Shown in pieces: positions 63,263 to 64,000 of a DNA stretch of 64,000 nt. The stretch's first letter is position 1. Each line of letters opens with the position of its first letter. The notes under the pieces are model-generated. The model saw nothing but the letters and a program-made list of their open reading frames with translations, was not told the DNA's origin and did no database searches. A program made the translations under genes and the position numbers. The stretch is from Verrucomicrobiota bacterium (GTDB taxonomy: Bacteria; Verrucomicrobiota; Verrucomicrobiia; Limisphaerales; J093), in contig JAOSKK010000036.1 of NCBI GenBank assembly GCA_027493615.1, forward strand, positions 62,001-126,000, in the 5' to 3' direction.

Positions 63263-64000
63263 TCAGATGCCGTTGGCGCGGTCGGCCTGGATCAGTCCTT
63301 CGAAACCGACGACCACCTCCCGCGCGCCGGCCGGCAGAGCGATCACCGTGCGGCGGCCGCCGGGCCAGCGCACCTCGAGCTGACGCGCTTCCGCACCCAG
63401 GTTCATTACCTGCACCGCTCCTTCCAGTGACCAGTAGCCGGATCCACCGAGCACCGCCCGCGCCGGTCCCCAGTGCGCGCCGTCCCCCAACCGCAACACC
63501 GCCCCGAACCCGGCCGGATTCCCCGCCGGACCGGCCAATCGGATCCGCCAGCCTGGCCGGGCGCGGAGGTTGCGGAACAGCTTCGTGTCCGCCCCGTTCT
63601 GGGTGACCACCAGATCCACGCGGCCGTCCCGGTCGAAATCGCCCAAAGCACAACCCCGTTGTTCGCCGTACACGAGCAGGCCGCTGTCCTGACCGGGGAC
63701 CGGTCGCAGCCCTCCCCGACCATCCCCGCGCAGCCACAGGCCGCGTCCGGCATCCAGGCGCGTGCCTTCGGGAGTGACGGCGAAGAAGTTCTGGCTCAGA
63801 AAGACGTCCTCGTGCCCGTCCCCGTCCAGGTCGCCCACGCTCACGCCGAAGGCCGGTGACCACTGCGCTTCGGCCGGCAACGGGCGCGCCTCGAAATGAT
63901 CGCCGCGGTTGAGGAACATCAGGGTCGCGGAAGTATTCACCTCGAGCCGGCTCAGCCCGGTCAAACGCTCACCGTAGAGCTCCTCGAGACTGGCGCTGCC
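63263..64000 (-). CDS. FG-GAP/VCBS repeat and ASPIC/UnbV-like protein, C-terminal part (runs off the right edge)
   Basis: At least 245 residues visible, in one frame to the window edge. Ca-binding FG-GAP/VCBS-type loops are GVSVGDLDGDGHEDVFLSQN and CALGDFDRDGRVDLVVTQNG. The C-terminal ASPIC/UnbV-type domain has WRIRLAGPAGNPAGFGAVLR, GSGYWSLEGAVQVMNLG and LEVRWPGGRRTVIALPAG, the usual end of CRTAC1-like secreted proteins in the PVC group. The coding sequence continues upstream beyond base 64000 (YGERLTGLSRLEVNTSA), so neither start nor signal peptide is seen. Function unknown; integrin-like propeller folds of this type are surface or secreted. Confidence 0.88.
   Translation of the reverse strand, partial: GSASLEELYGERLTGLSRLEVNTSATLMFLNRGDHFEARPLPAEAQWSPAFGVSVGDLDGDGHEDVFLSQNFFAVTPEGTRLDAGRGLWLRGDGRGGLRPVPGQDSGLLVYGEQRGCALGDFDRDGRVDLVVTQNGADTKLFRNLRARPGWRIRLAGPAGNPAGFGAVLRLGDGAHWGPARAVLGGSGYWSLEGAVQVMNLGAEARQLEVRWPGGRRTVIALPAGAREVVVGFEGLIQADRANGI

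Noticed and set aside
1..64000. tRNA, rRNA, integrase, transposase or phage genes
   Set aside because: I looked for them and found none that I could support, so the repeats have no visible mobilising enzyme in this window.

Overview
The window is a GC-rich bacterial chromosome segment that most resembles the Verrucomicrobiota, probably a Limisphaerales/Pedosphaerales-type lineage. This rests on the gene families present: a PVC-type (Planctomycetes-Verrucomicrobia-Chlamydiae) DUF1549/DUF1553 cytochrome gene next to a DUF1501 gene, a PVC-type 'membrane-bound dehydrogenase' beta-propeller, prepilin-like proteins with an H-x9-DG motif, a PEP-CTERM protein, dockerin-tailed exported peptidases and very large beta-sandwich secreted proteins. 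No rRNA or tRNA was seen, so the placement is an inference.

Layout. 1-12.6 kb is mostly housekeeping: mutS (partial, minus), a PQQ-type propeller protein and a GH106-like glycosidase (plus), a secreted sandwich/TolB-like propeller protein (minus), phosphate acetyltransferase with a separate DRTGG/P-loop gene (minus), and priA (plus). 12.8-18 kb holds three exported proteins on the plus strand: a subtilisin-like peptidase with a dockerin tail, a PEP-CTERM protein and a trypsin-like peptidase with the same dockerin tail. 18.1-47.6 kb is one unbroken minus-strand run of nine genes. Reading in the transcription direction they are a prepilin-like protein, an exported protein of unknown function, a second prepilin-like protein, four paralogous secreted proteins built from 1 to 5 MAM-like sandwich units, a lipase-like protein and an ~11 kb gene with about 15 Calx-beta domains. 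48.1-51.8 kb carries an NPCBM-domain glycosidase-like protein (plus). 52-61.5 kb is a minus-strand oxidative cluster: an SGNH/propeller/HEAT/cupredoxin fusion, a DUF1549/DUF1553 cytochrome protein and a DUF1501 protein. The right end has a patatin-like lipase and the C-terminal part of an FG-GAP/ASPIC protein, both minus.

Two features cut across the window. First, nearly every long gene, including mutS, pta and priA, is interrupted by one-base frame changes, often in G or C runs. I treat these as assembly or sequencing indels and annotate each gene as one locus, giving the approximate break points. Second, several families of short palindromic interspersed repeats lie between genes, and also inside genes. 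One family encodes a VVRAS(S/R)LH-like peptide when read on the minus strand. It sits in the leaders of exported-protein genes, in a prepilin leader, in mutS and near the 3' end of the DUF1553 gene.

The most unusual material is the 29-48 kb surface/secreted locus. Its seven non-prepilin products, including the Calx-beta and lipase-like ones, share a C-terminal module ending in an aromatic-Arg motif such as RFFRLRL. Other points of interest are the subtilase whose expected catalytic His is Glu, and the palindromic repeats.
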